Shown here in pieces: positions 11,316-20,448 of a DNA stretch of 64,000 nt. Within the stretch, counting starts at the first letter, position 1; every line of letters begins with the position of its first letter. The stretch is from Leisingera sp. ANG-M7. GTDB lineage: Bacteria > Pseudomonadota > Alphaproteobacteria > Rhodobacterales > Rhodobacteraceae. The stretch lies in contig NZ_JWLI01000007.1 in the NCBI RefSeq assembly GCF_000813965.1, positions 1-64,000 of the forward strand. The letters are read 5' to 3'. Under the pieces are notes generated by a model. That model worked only from the letters and a program-made list of their open reading frames with translations. It ran no database searches and was not told the origin of the DNA. The position numbers and the translations under genes were made by a program.

Positions 11316-12335
11316 CTACCCGAACAGGTCGCTCTGGCTGCGCGGCGGCGCCATGCCGAGGTGGGTCCAGGCCTTTTGCGCCAGCATCCGTCCGCGCGGG
11401 GTGCGCTGGATCAGCCCTTGCTGCAGAAGGTAGGGTTCTATCACCTCCTCCAGCGCGTCGCGGCTTTCGCTGAGGGCAGCCGAGATCGTCTCGATCCCCA
11501 CCGGGCCGCCGCCGTAGTTTTCGGCAATCAGCTTCAAATAGCGCCGGTCAGCGCCGTCCAGCCCAAGCTGATCCACCCCCAGCCGGGTCAGGGCGCCGTC
11601 AGCCAGTTCCCGGGTGATGGTGCCATCGCCCTCGACAACCGCGAAGTCCACCACGCGGCGCAGGAGCCGCCCGGCGATCCTAGGGGTGCCCCTTGCGCGC
11701 CGCGCGATCTCGCGGGCGCCGGCATCATCGGCTGGGGCGCCCAGCTTGCGGGCGTTGCGGCTGACGATCTCAAACAGCTCATCAATGGTGTAGAACTGCA
11801 GCCTGGTCGGGATGCCGAACCGGTCGCGCAGCGGCGTGGTCAAGAGACCCATCCGGGTGGTGGCGCCGACCAGTGTAAAGGGCTGCAGCTCGATCCGCAC
11901 GGTCCGTGCTGCCGGGCCTTCGCCGATCACCAAGTCCAGTTCGAAATCCTCCATCGCGGGATAAAGCACCTCCTCCACCGCCGGATTCAGACGGTGGATT
12001 TCGTCGATAAACAGCACATCGCGCGACTCAAGATTGGTGAGGATTGCTGCCAGGTCACCCGCCTTGGCCAGCACCGGGCCGGATGTCATGCGGAAGTTCA
12101 CCCCCAGCTCGCGCGCCACAATCTGCGCCAGCGTGGTCTTGCCGAGGCCCGGGGGCCCATGGAACAGCGTGTGGTCCATTGCCTCGCCCCGGCGGCGGGC
12201 GCTTTCGATGAAGACGCGCAGGTTGGCGCGGGCTTCGGCCTGGCCGATGAACTCGCCCAAGCCCTGCGGGCGCAGGGCGCGGTCGTTGTCTTCCGGCAGC
12301 GGCTCGGGGCGCAGGGCGGGATCGGCGTCAATCAT
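11316..12335 (-). CDS. ruvB: Holliday junction branch migration helicase RuvB
   Basis: RuvB is the AAA+ motor that drives branch migration with RuvA. From the ATG at 12335 the protein is 339 residues, with Walker A GPPGLGKT at 60-67, Walker B DEIH at 111-114, sensor [18 protein letters not shown] near 160-178 and a C-terminal winged helix ([15 protein letters not shown]). A longer in-frame extension upstream runs through the repeat-rich gap and is not part of the gene. It is third in ruvC-ruvA-ruvB, set off from ruvA by 148 bases. Confidence 0.97.
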   Translation of the reverse strand: MIDADPALRPEPLPEDNDRALRPQGLGEFIGQAEARANLRVFIESARRRGEAMDHTLFHGPPGLGKTTLAQIVARELGVNFRMTSGPVLAKAGDLAAILTNLESRDVLFIDEIHRLNPAVEEVLYPAMEDFELDLVIGEGPAARTVRIELQPFTLVGATTRMGLLTTPLRDRFGIPTRLQFYTIDELFEIVSRNARKLGAPADDAGAREIARRARGTPRIAGRLLRRVVDFAVVEGDGTITRELADGALTRLGVDQLGLDGADRRYLKLIAENYGGGPVGIETISAALSESRDALEEVIEPYLLQQGLIQRTPRGRMLAQKAWTHLGMAPPRSQSDLFG

Positions 12336-12369
12336 AACTATGTATCCGCAATCTGTGGAGCAGCGGTCA

Positions 12370-12454
12370 GGGCAGCGCCCGTCCCGGCGGGGTGGAAGCG
12401 AAGCGCCCGCCCAGTGGGGGGCGGGACGGTCGCTGCCCGGCCTAACAGCCGGGC
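12370..12454. repeat. Composite palindromic element between ruvA and ruvB
   Basis: GGGCAGCG-c-CCGTCCC at 12370-12385 pairs with its complement at 12423-12438 with one mismatch, enclosing a 37-base GC-rich loop. A second perfect hairpin, GCCCGGC/GCCGGGC with a 6-base loop, adjoins it at 12435-12454. The structure looks like an interspersed intergenic repeat, but copy number elsewhere in the genome cannot be seen here. Confidence 0.7.
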
Positions 12455-12483
12455 GGAACACGAAACTTCAAATGGCATGCCCA

Positions 12484-13173
12484 TTACCCCTTTGGCGCAA
12501 GCAGCCGCAGCGCGGCACGGATCAGCTCGGCCTCATCCGCATCCGGATAGGTCGCTGCCGCCTCTGCCACTGCGGCAGCTGCATCCGACGGCCCATAGCC
12601 CAGATTGCCAAGCGCCGACAGCGCACCAGCTGAGGCAGCGGCTGCCCCTGAGGGTTTCTTTGGCGGTGCCTTGCGGGACGGTTTGGCCGCGGGCGCGCCC
12701 CCCGCGTCCTCGACCAGCTCCAGCCCCGGGCCGTCCATCGCATCGGCAACGGTCCCGCCCATCGCCATCACGCCAGGCGCCTTGTCCTTGAGGTCGAGCA
12801 CGATGCGCTGCGCGGTCTTGGGCCCAACGCCCTTGGCTGCCTTGACCGTGGCCCAGTCGCCAAGTGCAATTGCCCGGCTCACTCCGTCCGGCCCCAAGGC
12901 ACCGAGGATCGCGAGCGAGACCTTGGCGCCAACCCCCTGCACCGAGGTCAGCAGCCGGTGCCATTCCTTCTCCACCAGCGAGGTGAAGCCGTAAAGCTGC
13001 ATCAGATCCTCACGAACCACCATGTCAGTGTAGAGCGCAATGGCTTCGCCCACGCCCGGCAAAGCCGCCATAGTGCGGTCGGAGCAATAGACGATATAGC
13101 CGACACCGCGCACGTCGATCAGCACATGATCCTGCGCCCGGTAGTCGAGACGTCCCGTCAGCTTGCCGATCAT
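12484..13173 (-). CDS. ruvA: Holliday junction DNA-binding protein RuvA
   Basis: RuvA is the tetrameric junction-binding partner of RuvB. The N-terminal OB-fold domain starts [12 protein letters not shown], the helix-hairpin-helix segments are [17 protein letters not shown] and [19 protein letters not shown], and domain III, which contacts RuvB, occupies the last 50 residues ([15 protein letters not shown]). The linker is longer and richer in Ala/Pro/Lys than in E. coli. At 229 residues it is slightly long. The ATG at 13173 overlaps the ruvC stop by four bases. Confidence 0.97.
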   Translation of the reverse strand: MIGKLTGRLDYRAQDHVLIDVRGVGYIVYCSDRTMAALPGVGEAIALYTDMVVREDLMQLYGFTSLVEKEWHRLLTSVQGVGAKVSLAILGALGPDGVSRAIALGDWATVKAAKGVGPKTAQRIVLDLKDKAPGVMAMGGTVADAMDGPGLELVEDAGGAPAAKPSRKAPPKKPSGAAAASAGALSALGNLGYGPSDAAAAVAEAAATYPDADEAELIRAALRLLAPKG

Positions 13174-13667
13174 GCGCGTTTCTCCCTCAGCTGGCGCTGC
13201 TGCGTGCCGCCGTAATAGGCGTGGCAGATCGCAATCGCCAGCGCATCTGCGGCATCGGCGTTCTTGGGCAAACACCCCGGCAGCTGCAGTTTCACCATAT
13301 GCATTACCTGCTCCTTCTCGGCGTGGCCGACGCCCACCACGGTTTTCTTGACCCGGTTCGGAGCGTATTCGCCCACCACAAGCCCGGCCTTGGCCAGCGT
13401 CAGCAGCGCCACACCGCGCGCCTGGCCCAGCTTCAGCGTGCCGGCGCCATCCTTGTTCACAAAGGTCTGTTCGATTGCCGCCTGATCCGGAGAGAAGGCT
13501 TCGATGATCTCAGTGACCTGATTGTGCAGGGACAAGAGCCGCTCCCCCAGGTCATCGCCGTCAGAGGTGCAAACGCCGTTGGCAACGTGGCTGAGGCGGG
13601 TGCCGCGCGATTCGATTACCCCCCATCCAAGGTTCCGCAACCCCGGATCAATTCCCAAAATCCGCAT
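13170..13667 (-). CDS. ruvC: Crossover junction endodeoxyribonuclease RuvC
   Basis: RuvC resolves Holliday junctions. The four acidic catalytic residues fall at D7, E66, D138 and D141, all at canonical positions in a 165-residue protein. It is first in the ruvCAB operon and is coupled to ruvA. A near-match to a CtrA box lies 49 bases upstream (13716-13730, TTAA-N7-TTAG), but one half-site is imperfect. Confidence 0.98.
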   Translation of the reverse strand: MRILGIDPGLRNLGWGVIESRGTRLSHVANGVCTSDGDDLGERLLSLHNQVTEIIEAFSPDQAAIEQTFVNKDGAGTLKLGQARGVALLTLAKAGLVVGEYAPNRVKKTVVGVGHAEKEQVMHMVKLQLPGCLPKNADAADALAIAICHAYYGGTQQRQLREKRA

Positions 13668-14005
13668 GATGTGCCTGCCCCTGCCCGCATGCCGGCCCGT
13701 TTGCCGGAAATTATTTTAACGTACGATTAGCACAAAAGGCGAACATGTCCAATCGCTTTCACATCGGATTGTTCTCGCTGAGAGCACAAGTGCGGCCTGG
13801 AAACGACCGTTCATAATGGCGGAAACGACATTTTCGCACTTGTTCAGCACCGCAAGGGAAACCCCTTATTTACAAGGCGGAAAGCTATGCGCACAGCGCA
13901 TATGACACATGCATTTTCAGGTCTTGCTGCGCAGATATTCCGCCACTAGATGCCCGCCATCGCAATAACGCGACGGATGCTAACAGCTAATCAGAGGACA
14001 CGGAT
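13668..14005. promoter_or_regulatory. Divergent intergenic region ruvC / DUF1127 gene
   Basis: These 338 bases contain no gene. The region must hold the ruvC promoter (minus) and the promoter of the DUF1127 gene (plus). An exact 9-bp direct repeat, GGAAACGAC, occurs at 13799-13807 and 13821-13829, 22 bp apart (two helical turns). A CtrA-like TTAA-N7-TTAG lies at 13716-13730. No unambiguous -35/-10 pair was identified. Confidence 0.5.
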
Positions 14006-14224
14006 ATGGCCGCATTTGATACCACCCGCACCACCTATGGTTCCACCGGCCTGTTTGGCCGTTTCGGCGCTCTGGTCGCCGCCGCAACCGGCGCATTCGC
14101 CGCCTGGAATGACGCCCGCGTGACCCGCAACGCGCTGAACGGCCTGTCCGACCGCGAGCTGGCCGACATCGGCATGTGCCGCGGCGACATCGATGGCGTG
14201 GCCACCGGCAAAACCGTCTTCTAA
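14006..14224 (+). CDS. DUF1127 domain-containing small protein
   Basis: The 72-residue basic-acidic protein ends with the DUF1127 pattern (TRNALNGLSDRELADIGMCRGDID). In alphaproteobacteria such small proteins are linked to stress responses, phosphate and carbon metabolism and RNA turnover; the role of this one is unknown. An Ala-rich stretch (about 20-33) may be a short hydrophobic helix. It is monocistronic, with AGAGGA before the ATG and a strong terminator after the stop. Confidence 0.9.
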   Translation: MAAFDTTRTTYGSTGLFGRFGALVAAATGAFAAWNDARVTRNALNGLSDRELADIGMCRGDIDGVATGKTVF

Positions 14225-14270
14225 GACACCCCTGATTTCGCCCTCCTCCTCCCTTGGGGCGCACAGGGAA

Positions 14271-14305
14271 ACGCCGCGGACCTGAACAGGCCGCGGCGTT
14301 TTTTG
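14271..14305 (+). terminator. Rho-independent terminator of the DUF1127 gene
   Basis: ACGCCGCGG and CCGCGGCGT form the outer stem, CCTG/CAGG extends it inside, and TTTTTTG follows on the plus strand. Confidence 0.92.
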
Positions 14306-14333
14306 TTGTCCTGCAGCCCCAGCGGGCCGGGGA

Positions 14334-14370
14334 GAACATAAAATAAGGCCGCTGCCCTGCCAGCGGCCTT
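14334..14370 (-). terminator. Rho-independent terminator of the small membrane protein gene
   Basis: AAGGCCGCTG at 14345-14354 pairs perfectly with CAGCGGCCTT at 14361-14370 (6-base loop). On the minus strand it is followed by TTATTTTATG. Confidence 0.85.
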
Positions 14371-14399
14371 TGATATTCGTCTTCAGAGCGGAGCAGCGC

Positions 14400-14744
14400 T
14401 TAGCGCAGAACCGGCCCGATCTTCTGAGCGATGTATAGGGAAGCGGGTTCTGCCTGCATGAGGAACGCGCCGGCGCGTTCGACCGCACTGCCCCCTGCCA
14501 GTTTCACAACCCGGTCATCATAGCTGGCCGAACCAAGTGCTGCGATCAGGAACCCCTTGAACAGCAGAAAGGCGGCGGTGAAGAACACCACCGTGCGGGC
14601 CGAAATCCGGGACTGCACCCGGCGCGGCTGAATCACCAGCAGCCCGTCCGGCCGCATCTTCGCGGAAAACCCCTCGGACAAGGCCGCATGCTTGCGGTTG
14701 ATTTGCTTCAACCGCGAATGAAACTGATCACGATGTTCGACCAT
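14400..14744 (-). CDS. Single-span membrane protein of unknown function
   Basis: I do not recognise the family. From the ATG at 14744 (GGAG eight bases upstream) the protein has 114 residues: a basic, Gln/His-rich cytoplasmic N-terminus, one hydrophobic span (about residues 50-70, ARTVVFFTAAFLLFKGFLIAA), and a short C-terminal part. It has its own terminator and lies between prmA and the DUF1127 gene, so it may be cotranscribed with prmA, which is upstream on the same strand. Confidence 0.7.
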   Translation of the reverse strand: MVEHRDQFHSRLKQINRKHAALSEGFSAKMRPDGLLVIQPRRVQSRISARTVVFFTAAFLLFKGFLIAALGSASYDDRVVKLAGGSAVERAGAFLMQAEPASLYIAQKIGPVLR

Positions 14745-14847
14745 CACTAGTCTCCGAACTGGCCCCCACCAGCGGATGGCCCATGATTGGCTAAAAATGC
14801 GGCGAAAATGGGGCAAGCATCTCAAATTTGCCGCAAACTTAGTTCAA

Positions 14848-15720
14848 TCAGTCCGTTTTACGGAGAAGTAACGTTGTCCATTCACCAATTTCGTCCCGGC
14901 GCGCCAGATTGGTGCCGTTCTGTGCATAAACGCTGACCACGTCATCGGCCTGCTCGTTCAGGATTCCGGAGAGAATCGCATAGCCGCCCGGGCGCAGATT
15001 CGCTGTCAGGTCCGGCGCCAGGGCAACCAGCGGGCCCTTCAGGATATTGGCGAAGATCAGGTCATAGGGCGCCTGCGCCTGCAATTCCGGGTTGTCAAAA
15101 CCCGCAGCCTCCAGGCAGATGACCTGACCTTCCATGCCATTGGCCTTGAGGTTGGCTTCGGCCACCTCAACCGCCACCTCATCAATGTCGCTGGCCAGGA
15201 TGGCGCCGTCCCAGACCCGCGCAGCGGCCATCGCCAGCACCGCGGTGCCGCAGCCGATGTCAGCCACTTTTTCGCCGCGGAAGCCCTCGTCCAGCAGATG
15301 GTCCAGCGCCTTGAGGCAGCCCAGCGTGGTGCCGTGGTGGCCGGTGCCAAAGGCCATCGCAGCCTCGATCAGCAGCGGGATCTTGCCCGCCGGCAACTTG
15401 TCCGCGTCGTGGGAGCCGTAGACGAAAAAGCGGCCTGCCTCGACCGGGGCCAGCTCGCGGCGCACATGGGCGACCCAGTCGGTTTCCGGCACTTCCGAGA
15501 CCACAAAGGGCTTGGCCTCATGCACCGCGGCCAGCAGTGCCAGGCCCGCCTCGTCGGGGGCTTCGGTGAAATAACCGCCAACCTCCCACAGGCCGGAGCC
15601 ATCCTCCATCTCAAAGACGCCGATGCCGGTAGGTTCAGGGTTCAGCCGCTCCATGGCTTCGCCCAGCGCTTCGGCCTGGGCTTTTGCGGTGAGCGTGGTG
15701 AGGGCGGTGAATGTGGGCAT
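14848..15720 (-). CDS. prmA: Ribosomal protein L11 methyltransferase PrmA
   Basis: PrmA trimethylates L11 using S-adenosylmethionine. The SAM-binding loop VADIGCGTAVLAMAAARVW is near residues 155-175. The segment AMAFGTGHHGTTLGCLKAL before it is the family's AFGTGxHxTT signature, and NILKGPLVALAP corresponds to the NILxxPL substrate motif. The length of 290 residues is normal. AGGAG precedes the ATG. Confidence 0.94.
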   Translation of the reverse strand: MPTFTALTTLTAKAQAEALGEAMERLNPEPTGIGVFEMEDGSGLWEVGGYFTEAPDEAGLALLAAVHEAKPFVVSEVPETDWVAHVRRELAPVEAGRFFVYGSHDADKLPAGKIPLLIEAAMAFGTGHHGTTLGCLKALDHLLDEGFRGEKVADIGCGTAVLAMAAARVWDGAILASDIDEVAVEVAEANLKANGMEGQVICLEAAGFDNPELQAQAPYDLIFANILKGPLVALAPDLTANLRPGGYAILSGILNEQADDVVSVYAQNGTNLARRDEIGEWTTLLLRKTD

Positions 15721-15856
15721 GGCGTTGCTCCTGAAACTGTTGCCATGCGCCTAGGCTTCCGCGCGCCTCGCGTCAAGCGCCCGCCTGTCCCGAGGCTAGG
15801 CACCGCCTGCGCTTAACTCATGCGCGGGCGCTCCGCCCCTTGCCGGGGCGGACGGG

Positions 15857-17092
15857 TCATTCCGCGGGCGCAGGCCGTGCGTATTTGCTGAAGATGGTCT
15901 CGTTGCCCGGTTCCGGGTGGCGCGGGATCAGCAGCGACAGAGACAGCGACACCAGCGCCATCGCGGCTGCCAGGGCAAAGACCAGGCCCGGTTCATAAAC
16001 CCAGAGCAGGCCCAGCAGCACTGGCAGGAACACCGCGGCGATGTGGTTGATGGTGAAGGCCACCGCCGCCGTGGGAGCGATGTCGCCCGGGTCGGCGATC
16101 TTCTGGAAGTAGGTCTTGAGCGCCAGCGCCAAGGCAAACAGCACATGGTCCACTACATAGAGCACTGCCGCGATGACCACGCCCCAGCCGAACCAGTAGA
16201 TGCCGCCATAGGCCGCAAACACGATGGCCAGGCCTGCGTATTCAAAGATCAGCGTACGGCGTTCGCCAAAGGCGGCCACGGCGCGGCCCAGCAGCGGTGC
16301 CACGGTCATGTTGATCACCAGGTTGACCAGGTAGAGCCCGGTCAGCTCATGCACTTCAAAGCCGAATTTCTCGACCATCATGAAACCGGCAAAGACCACG
16401 AAGATCTGCCGCCGGGCACCCGCCATGAACTGCAGCGCATAATACAGCCAATAGCGCTTGCGCAGGATCAGCTTCTTGGTCTGCGGGTGCGGCGCGTCGA
16501 ACTGCGGATAGGCAAAGAGCGCAAACAGGGCGATGGCAGCGGTCAGCCCGCCTGCGGCCAGGAACACGGTGTTGTAGCTGAGGCCCAGGCTTTCCCAGGT
16601 CAGCACGATCAGCCCGTAGACCACCAGCGTGGCTGCCGACCCGGCAGCGACCAGCCAGCCCAGCGTCTGCGGCGCGCGGTCCTTGGGCAGCCATTGCAGC
16701 TGCAGCGACTGGTTCACCGTCTCGTAGTAGTGGAAACCGATGGAACTGAGCAGGGTCACCATCAGGAGCCCCCCAAGCGAGGGGAACCAGGCAGTGACGG
16801 CGGTGGCCACCCCCAGCATCACCAGTGAAATCAGCCCCAGCACCTGCTCACGCATGAACAGGATCACGGCGATCACGCCAACGGCCAGAAAGCCCGGGAT
16901 TTCCCGCACGGTATGCAACAGACCGATGTCGGCACCGTCGAAATTGGCGGCCTCGATCACGAAGTTGTTGAGCAGTGCGCTCCAGGTGTTGAAAGCAATC
17001 GGCATCGCCAGCGCCATCAGGAACAAAAGCGTCACGGGACGGCGCCAGAACGGGAGGCTCTGGGCCTCGGAAAGGGGCATCGGTTTGAACAT
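15857..17092 (-). CDS. MFS transporter
   Basis: The 411-residue protein has about 12 hydrophobic segments and the overall layout of a major facilitator. Recognisable parts are an N-terminal basic cytoplasmic region, a hydrophilic central loop (AYPQFDAPHPQTKKLILRK) and paired six-helix halves. The substrate cannot be told. I used the ATG at 17092; a TTG six bases upstream is possible and neither has a strong ribosome-binding site. A perfect 8-bp hairpin (15832-15852) lies just past the stop but lacks a T run. Confidence 0.85.
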   Translation of the reverse strand: MFKPMPLSEAQSLPFWRRPVTLLFLMALAMPIAFNTWSALLNNFVIEAANFDGADIGLLHTVREIPGFLAVGVIAVILFMREQVLGLISLVMLGVATAVTAWFPSLGGLLMVTLLSSIGFHYYETVNQSLQLQWLPKDRAPQTLGWLVAAGSAATLVVYGLIVLTWESLGLSYNTVFLAAGGLTAAIALFALFAYPQFDAPHPQTKKLILRKRYWLYYALQFMAGARRQIFVVFAGFMMVEKFGFEVHELTGLYLVNLVINMTVAPLLGRAVAAFGERRTLIFEYAGLAIVFAAYGGIYWFGWGVVIAAVLYVVDHVLFALALALKTYFQKIADPGDIAPTAAVAFTINHIAAVFLPVLLGLLWVYEPGLVFALAAAMALVSLSLSLLIPRHPEPGNETIFSKYARPAPAE

Positions 17093-17201
17093 GAGCAAGG
17101 GTTTACGCCTGTTCCGCCGGTCTGGCGAGGGGGAAAGAGGCCTTGCACATCTAGCTCCGCATCAGCGCGCAGAGGCCTTTCATGCGAGGCTCTGCCTCGC
17201 G

Positions 17202-17268
17202 CTCCGGGATACTTGAGGCCAGAAGAACAAGGGATCCGCTCTTCTTTTGGCCGAAAATATCCCGGGGG
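17202..17268. repeat. Imperfect inverted repeat in the MFS-priA gap
   Basis: The left arm at 17202-17227 and the right arm at 17241-17268 are complementary over most of 26-28 positions, sharing CCGGGATA, GGCCA and AAGAA blocks. Two further hairpins flank it: GCGAGGC/GCCTCGC at 17184-17200 and GGCCGGGG/CCCCGGCC at 17277-17298. Together they fill much of the 211-bp gap. The style matches interspersed intergenic repeats I associate with roseobacters. Confidence 0.55.
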
Positions 17269-17303
17269 AGGCCGCAGGCCGGGGGCAGCGCCCCGGCCCG
17301 GTC

Positions 17304-19499
17304 TCAGAAAAAGCTCTGCGGGTCGATGTCGATGCTGAGGCGCAGATCGCCCTTCAGGCGCAGCGGCGCGGTCCAGCGGGCCAGCGCCTCCTGCAAAGGC
17401 ACGCCTTTCGGCGCCTTGACCAGCAGACGCACGCGGTGGCGGCCGCGGACGCGGGCAATGGGCGCAGGCGCCGGGCCGAACAGCTGGGCGCCGATCTGGC
17501 GCAGCGGGCCGTCGTTGCGGGCCATGGCGTTGCCGAGGTCGAAAACCGCTGCCAGGTCCGGACCCGACAGGATGATCCCGGCCATGCGGCCATAGGGCGG
17601 CACCCCGGCAGCCTGGCGTTCGGCAGCTTCGGCTTTCCAGAAGCTTTCCTCATCCCCCGACAGAATGGCGCGGATCACCGGGTGCTCGGGCTGGAAGGTC
17701 TGCATCAGGGCCTCGCCCGGGCGTTCGGCGCGGCCTGCCCGCCCCGCCACCTGGCGCATCAACTGGAAGGTCCGTTCTGCCGCGCGCAGGTCGGAGCCTT
17801 GCAGGCCAAGGTCAGCGTCAATCACCCCAACAAGCGTCAGCAGCGGGAAGTTGTGGCCCTTGGCGACCAGCTGGGTGCCAAGAATGATGTCCGCCTCGCC
17901 CGCGGCAATCTCTTCGATCCGCTGCTTCAGCGCGCGGGCGGAGCCGAACAGGTCGGAGCTGAGCACCGCGATGCGTGCCTCCGGGAACAGGCCCGTGGCT
18001 TCCTCTGCCAGCCGCTCGATTCCGGGGCCGACGGGGGCCATCTTGCCCTCCACCTCGCAGGAGGGGCAGGCCTCCGGCACCGGCTTGGTCTCGCCGCACT
18101 GGTGGCACATCAGCCGTTTCATGAAGCGGTGCTCCACCATCCGCGCGTCGCAATGGTCACAGGCCACCTGCGCACCGCAGGCGCGGCAGATGGTGACCGG
18201 GGCAAAGCCGCGGCGGTTCAGGAAGAGGAGCGATTGCTCGCCGCGCTCCATCCTGAGGGTCATCGCTTGTTTCAAGGTCGGCGAGATCCAGGTGGAGGGC
18301 AGCAGGTCCTCTGACCGCATATCCACTGCGCGCATGTCCGGCAGCACCGAGGCGCCGAAGCGGGAGGTGAGGTTCAGCCGGTTGTATTTCCCGGCCTCGG
18401 CATTGGCCCAGGTCTCCAGCGACGGCGTGGCCGAGGCCAGAACCACCTGCGCCGTACACATGGCGGCCCGCAGCACCGCCATATCGCGGGCGTTGTACAG
18501 AACCCCGTCCTCCTGTTTGTAGGAGGTGTCGTGCTCCTCATCGACGATGATCAGACCCAGATCGCGGAACGGCAGGAACAGCGACGAGCGGGCGCCGATC
18601 ACCAGCTGTGCCGCCCCCTGCCCGACCATCTTCCAGACCCGGCGGCGTTCGGTCATGGTCGCGCCGGAGTGCCACTCGGCGGGCCTGGCCCCGAACCGGG
18701 CCTCAACGCGGGTGAGGAACTCCGCCGTCAGCGCGATCTCCGGCAAGAGCACCAGCGCCTGCCGCCCGGCGCGCAGGGCGGCGGCGACGGCCTCCAGATA
18801 GACCTCGGTCTTGCCGGAGCCGGTGACGCCTTTCAGGAGTGTGGTGCCATATCGCCCGCTGTGGACGCCTTCGGCCAGCGCGGCGGCAGCCTTGGCCTGG
18901 TCCTCGGTCAGCTGCTTGGAGGGCAATTCCGGGTCCAGATGCGGATAAGGAGTGTCGCGGGGGGCTTCCTCCTCGCGCAGGGCGCCCTGCTTGACCAGCC
19001 CCTTCACCACCGACGGCGTGACATCGGCCATATCGGCAAGTTCCTTTGGCGTGAAGGCGAGGCCGCCGAACTCCTCCAGCACCTCGAGCACGCGGGTGCG
19101 GGCATCTGTCATCCGGTCCGGCACACCGTCGCCACGGCGCAGGATCTTGCGCATCGAGGGCGGATCTGAAAGCCCCGGCGCACGGGTCGCCAGCCGCAGC
19201 ATCGCGGGCATGGGTGTCAGGGTGTAATCGGCGGCCTTGCCGAGGAACTGGCGCATCTCTGTCCGCATCGGCGCCACGTCCAGCACCCGTATCACCGCGC
19301 GCAGTTTGGCCGAATCGAAGTTACCCGCACCCGGCCCCCAGACCACGCCCAGCACCTTGCGCGGGCCCAGCGGCACCTCGACATAGGCGCCGAGGAAACA
19401 GCCGCCTTCCGGCGCGCGGTAATCCAGAAGACGGTCAAGGGGTTGCGTGGTCAGAACCCCAACCCGTTCGCCTGCCTGAAAGAACTCCTGCCCGCTCAT
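17304..19499 (-). CDS. priA: Primosomal replication restart helicase PriA
   Basis: PriA restarts stalled replication forks. From the ATG at 19499 it has 731 residues, the family's usual size. In order: an N-terminal 3'-DNA-binding domain (DYRAPEG, GAYVEVPLGPRKVLGVVWG), Walker A GVTGSGKTEVYLE, DEEHD, and a zinc-binding insertion with CRACG, CDHC, CHQCG and CPSC. Helicase motif VI is QVAGRAGRAERPG. The open frame continues about 295 codons upstream, but that part is antisense to the transaldolase-like gene and is not coding. Confidence 0.96.
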   Translation of the reverse strand: MSGQEFFQAGERVGVLTTQPLDRLLDYRAPEGGCFLGAYVEVPLGPRKVLGVVWGPGAGNFDSAKLRAVIRVLDVAPMRTEMRQFLGKAADYTLTPMPAMLRLATRAPGLSDPPSMRKILRRGDGVPDRMTDARTRVLEVLEEFGGLAFTPKELADMADVTPSVVKGLVKQGALREEEAPRDTPYPHLDPELPSKQLTEDQAKAAAALAEGVHSGRYGTTLLKGVTGSGKTEVYLEAVAAALRAGRQALVLLPEIALTAEFLTRVEARFGARPAEWHSGATMTERRRVWKMVGQGAAQLVIGARSSLFLPFRDLGLIIVDEEHDTSYKQEDGVLYNARDMAVLRAAMCTAQVVLASATPSLETWANAEAGKYNRLNLTSRFGASVLPDMRAVDMRSEDLLPSTWISPTLKQAMTLRMERGEQSLLFLNRRGFAPVTICRACGAQVACDHCDARMVEHRFMKRLMCHQCGETKPVPEACPSCEVEGKMAPVGPGIERLAEEATGLFPEARIAVLSSDLFGSARALKQRIEEIAAGEADIILGTQLVAKGHNFPLLTLVGVIDADLGLQGSDLRAAERTFQLMRQVAGRAGRAERPGEALMQTFQPEHPVIRAILSGDEESFWKAEAAERQAAGVPPYGRMAGIILSGPDLAAVFDLGNAMARNDGPLRQIGAQLFGPAPAPIARVRGRHRVRLLVKAPKGVPLQEALARWTAPLRLKGDLRLSIDIDPQSFF

Positions 19500-19580
19500 G
19501 CTGCTGCCTATGTTGCCGCCCGTAATCCCATGAGGTAAAGGCAGAAGCGACCGAGGCCAACCCATCCAAAGGACTGCCCC

Positions 19581-20234
19581 ATGAAATTCTTCGTAGATAC
19601 CGCCGAGATCGACGCCATTGCCGAGCTGAACGATCTGGGCATGGTGGACGGTGTCACCACAAACCCGTCGCTGATCAAGAAATCCGGCCGCGACATCATC
19701 GAGGTCACCAAGGAGATCTGCGATCTGGTCGACGGGCCGGTCTCTGCTGAGGTCACCGCAACCGATGCCGAGACCATGATCGCCGAAGGCCGCAAGCTGG
19801 TGGAGATTGCCGAGAACATCGCAGTGAAAGTGCCGCTGACCTGGGACGGCCTGAAGGCCTGTAAGACCCTGAGCGACGACGGCCACATGGTGAACGTGAC
19901 CCTGTGCTTCTCTGCCAACCAGGCGCTGCTGGCGGCCAAGGCCGGCGCGACTTTCATCTCCCCCTTCATCGGGCGTCTGGACGATATCAACCTGGACGGC
20001 ATGGAGCTGATCGAGGACATCCGCACCATCTATGACAACTACGGTTTCGAAACCCAGATCCTGGCGGCCTCGATCCGCTCCGTGAACCACGTGCTGGATT
20101 CGGCCCGCATCGGCGCTGACGTGATCACCGCGCCGCCCGCGGTGATCAAGGCGATGGTGAACCACCCGCTGACCGACAAGGGCCTGGATGCCTTCCTGGC
20201 CGACATCAAGGCGGCTGAGATCAAGATCCTCTGA
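19581..20234 (+). CDS. Transaldolase / fructose-6-phosphate aldolase family protein
   Basis: The 217-residue product is a short-type transaldolase (TalC/FsaA subfamily). It has [13 protein letters not shown] at the start, [10 protein letters not shown] near residue 25, the Schiff-base lysine in VKVPLT near residue 86, and [24 protein letters not shown] near 165. It is annotated as transaldolase in many roseobacters; whether it transfers dihydroxyacetone or acts as an aldolase cannot be told. It is divergent from priA with 81 bases between them, and monocistronic with its own terminator. Confidence 0.92.
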   Translation: MKFFVDTAEIDAIAELNDLGMVDGVTTNPSLIKKSGRDIIEVTKEICDLVDGPVSAEVTATDAETMIAEGRKLVEIAENIAVKVPLTWDGLKACKTLSDDGHMVNVTLCFSANQALLAAKAGATFISPFIGRLDDINLDGMELIEDIRTIYDNYGFETQILAASIRSVNHVLDSARIGADVITAPPAVIKAMVNHPLTDKGLDAFLADIKAAEIKIL

Positions 20235-20258
20235 TCCGCTCCTCTGACGGAAAGAGAG

Positions 20259-20290
20259 AAAAAGGCGTCCTAATCCGGGCGCCTTTTTTG
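20259..20290 (+). terminator. Terminator of the transaldolase-like gene
   Basis: AAAGGCGTCC at 20261-20270 pairs with GGGCGCCTTT at 20277-20286 (one G-T pair, 6-base loop) and is followed by TTTTG. Confidence 0.88.
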
Positions 20291-20448
20291 TTTTCGGTCT
20301 TGCACTGGCAAAATCCGCTGCGCGACGGCTGGCAGCACCACTGCGTTCAGCAATTTCCGTCCGCCCCGCATTTTTCCGCGTCATCGTGCAAATCCCATGC
20401 TATACACGTTTCCAAACCCGTCAGAGGTCCGGAGCCGTAAGAGTTCAC

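Noticed and set aside
13716-13730. CtrA box before ruvC
   Set aside because: The second half-site is TTAG instead of TTAA, so it was not called as a full site.
19500-20384. N-terminal extension of priA by about 295 codons
   Set aside because: The extension is antisense to the transaldolase-like gene, and PriA has its normal length from the ATG at 19499.
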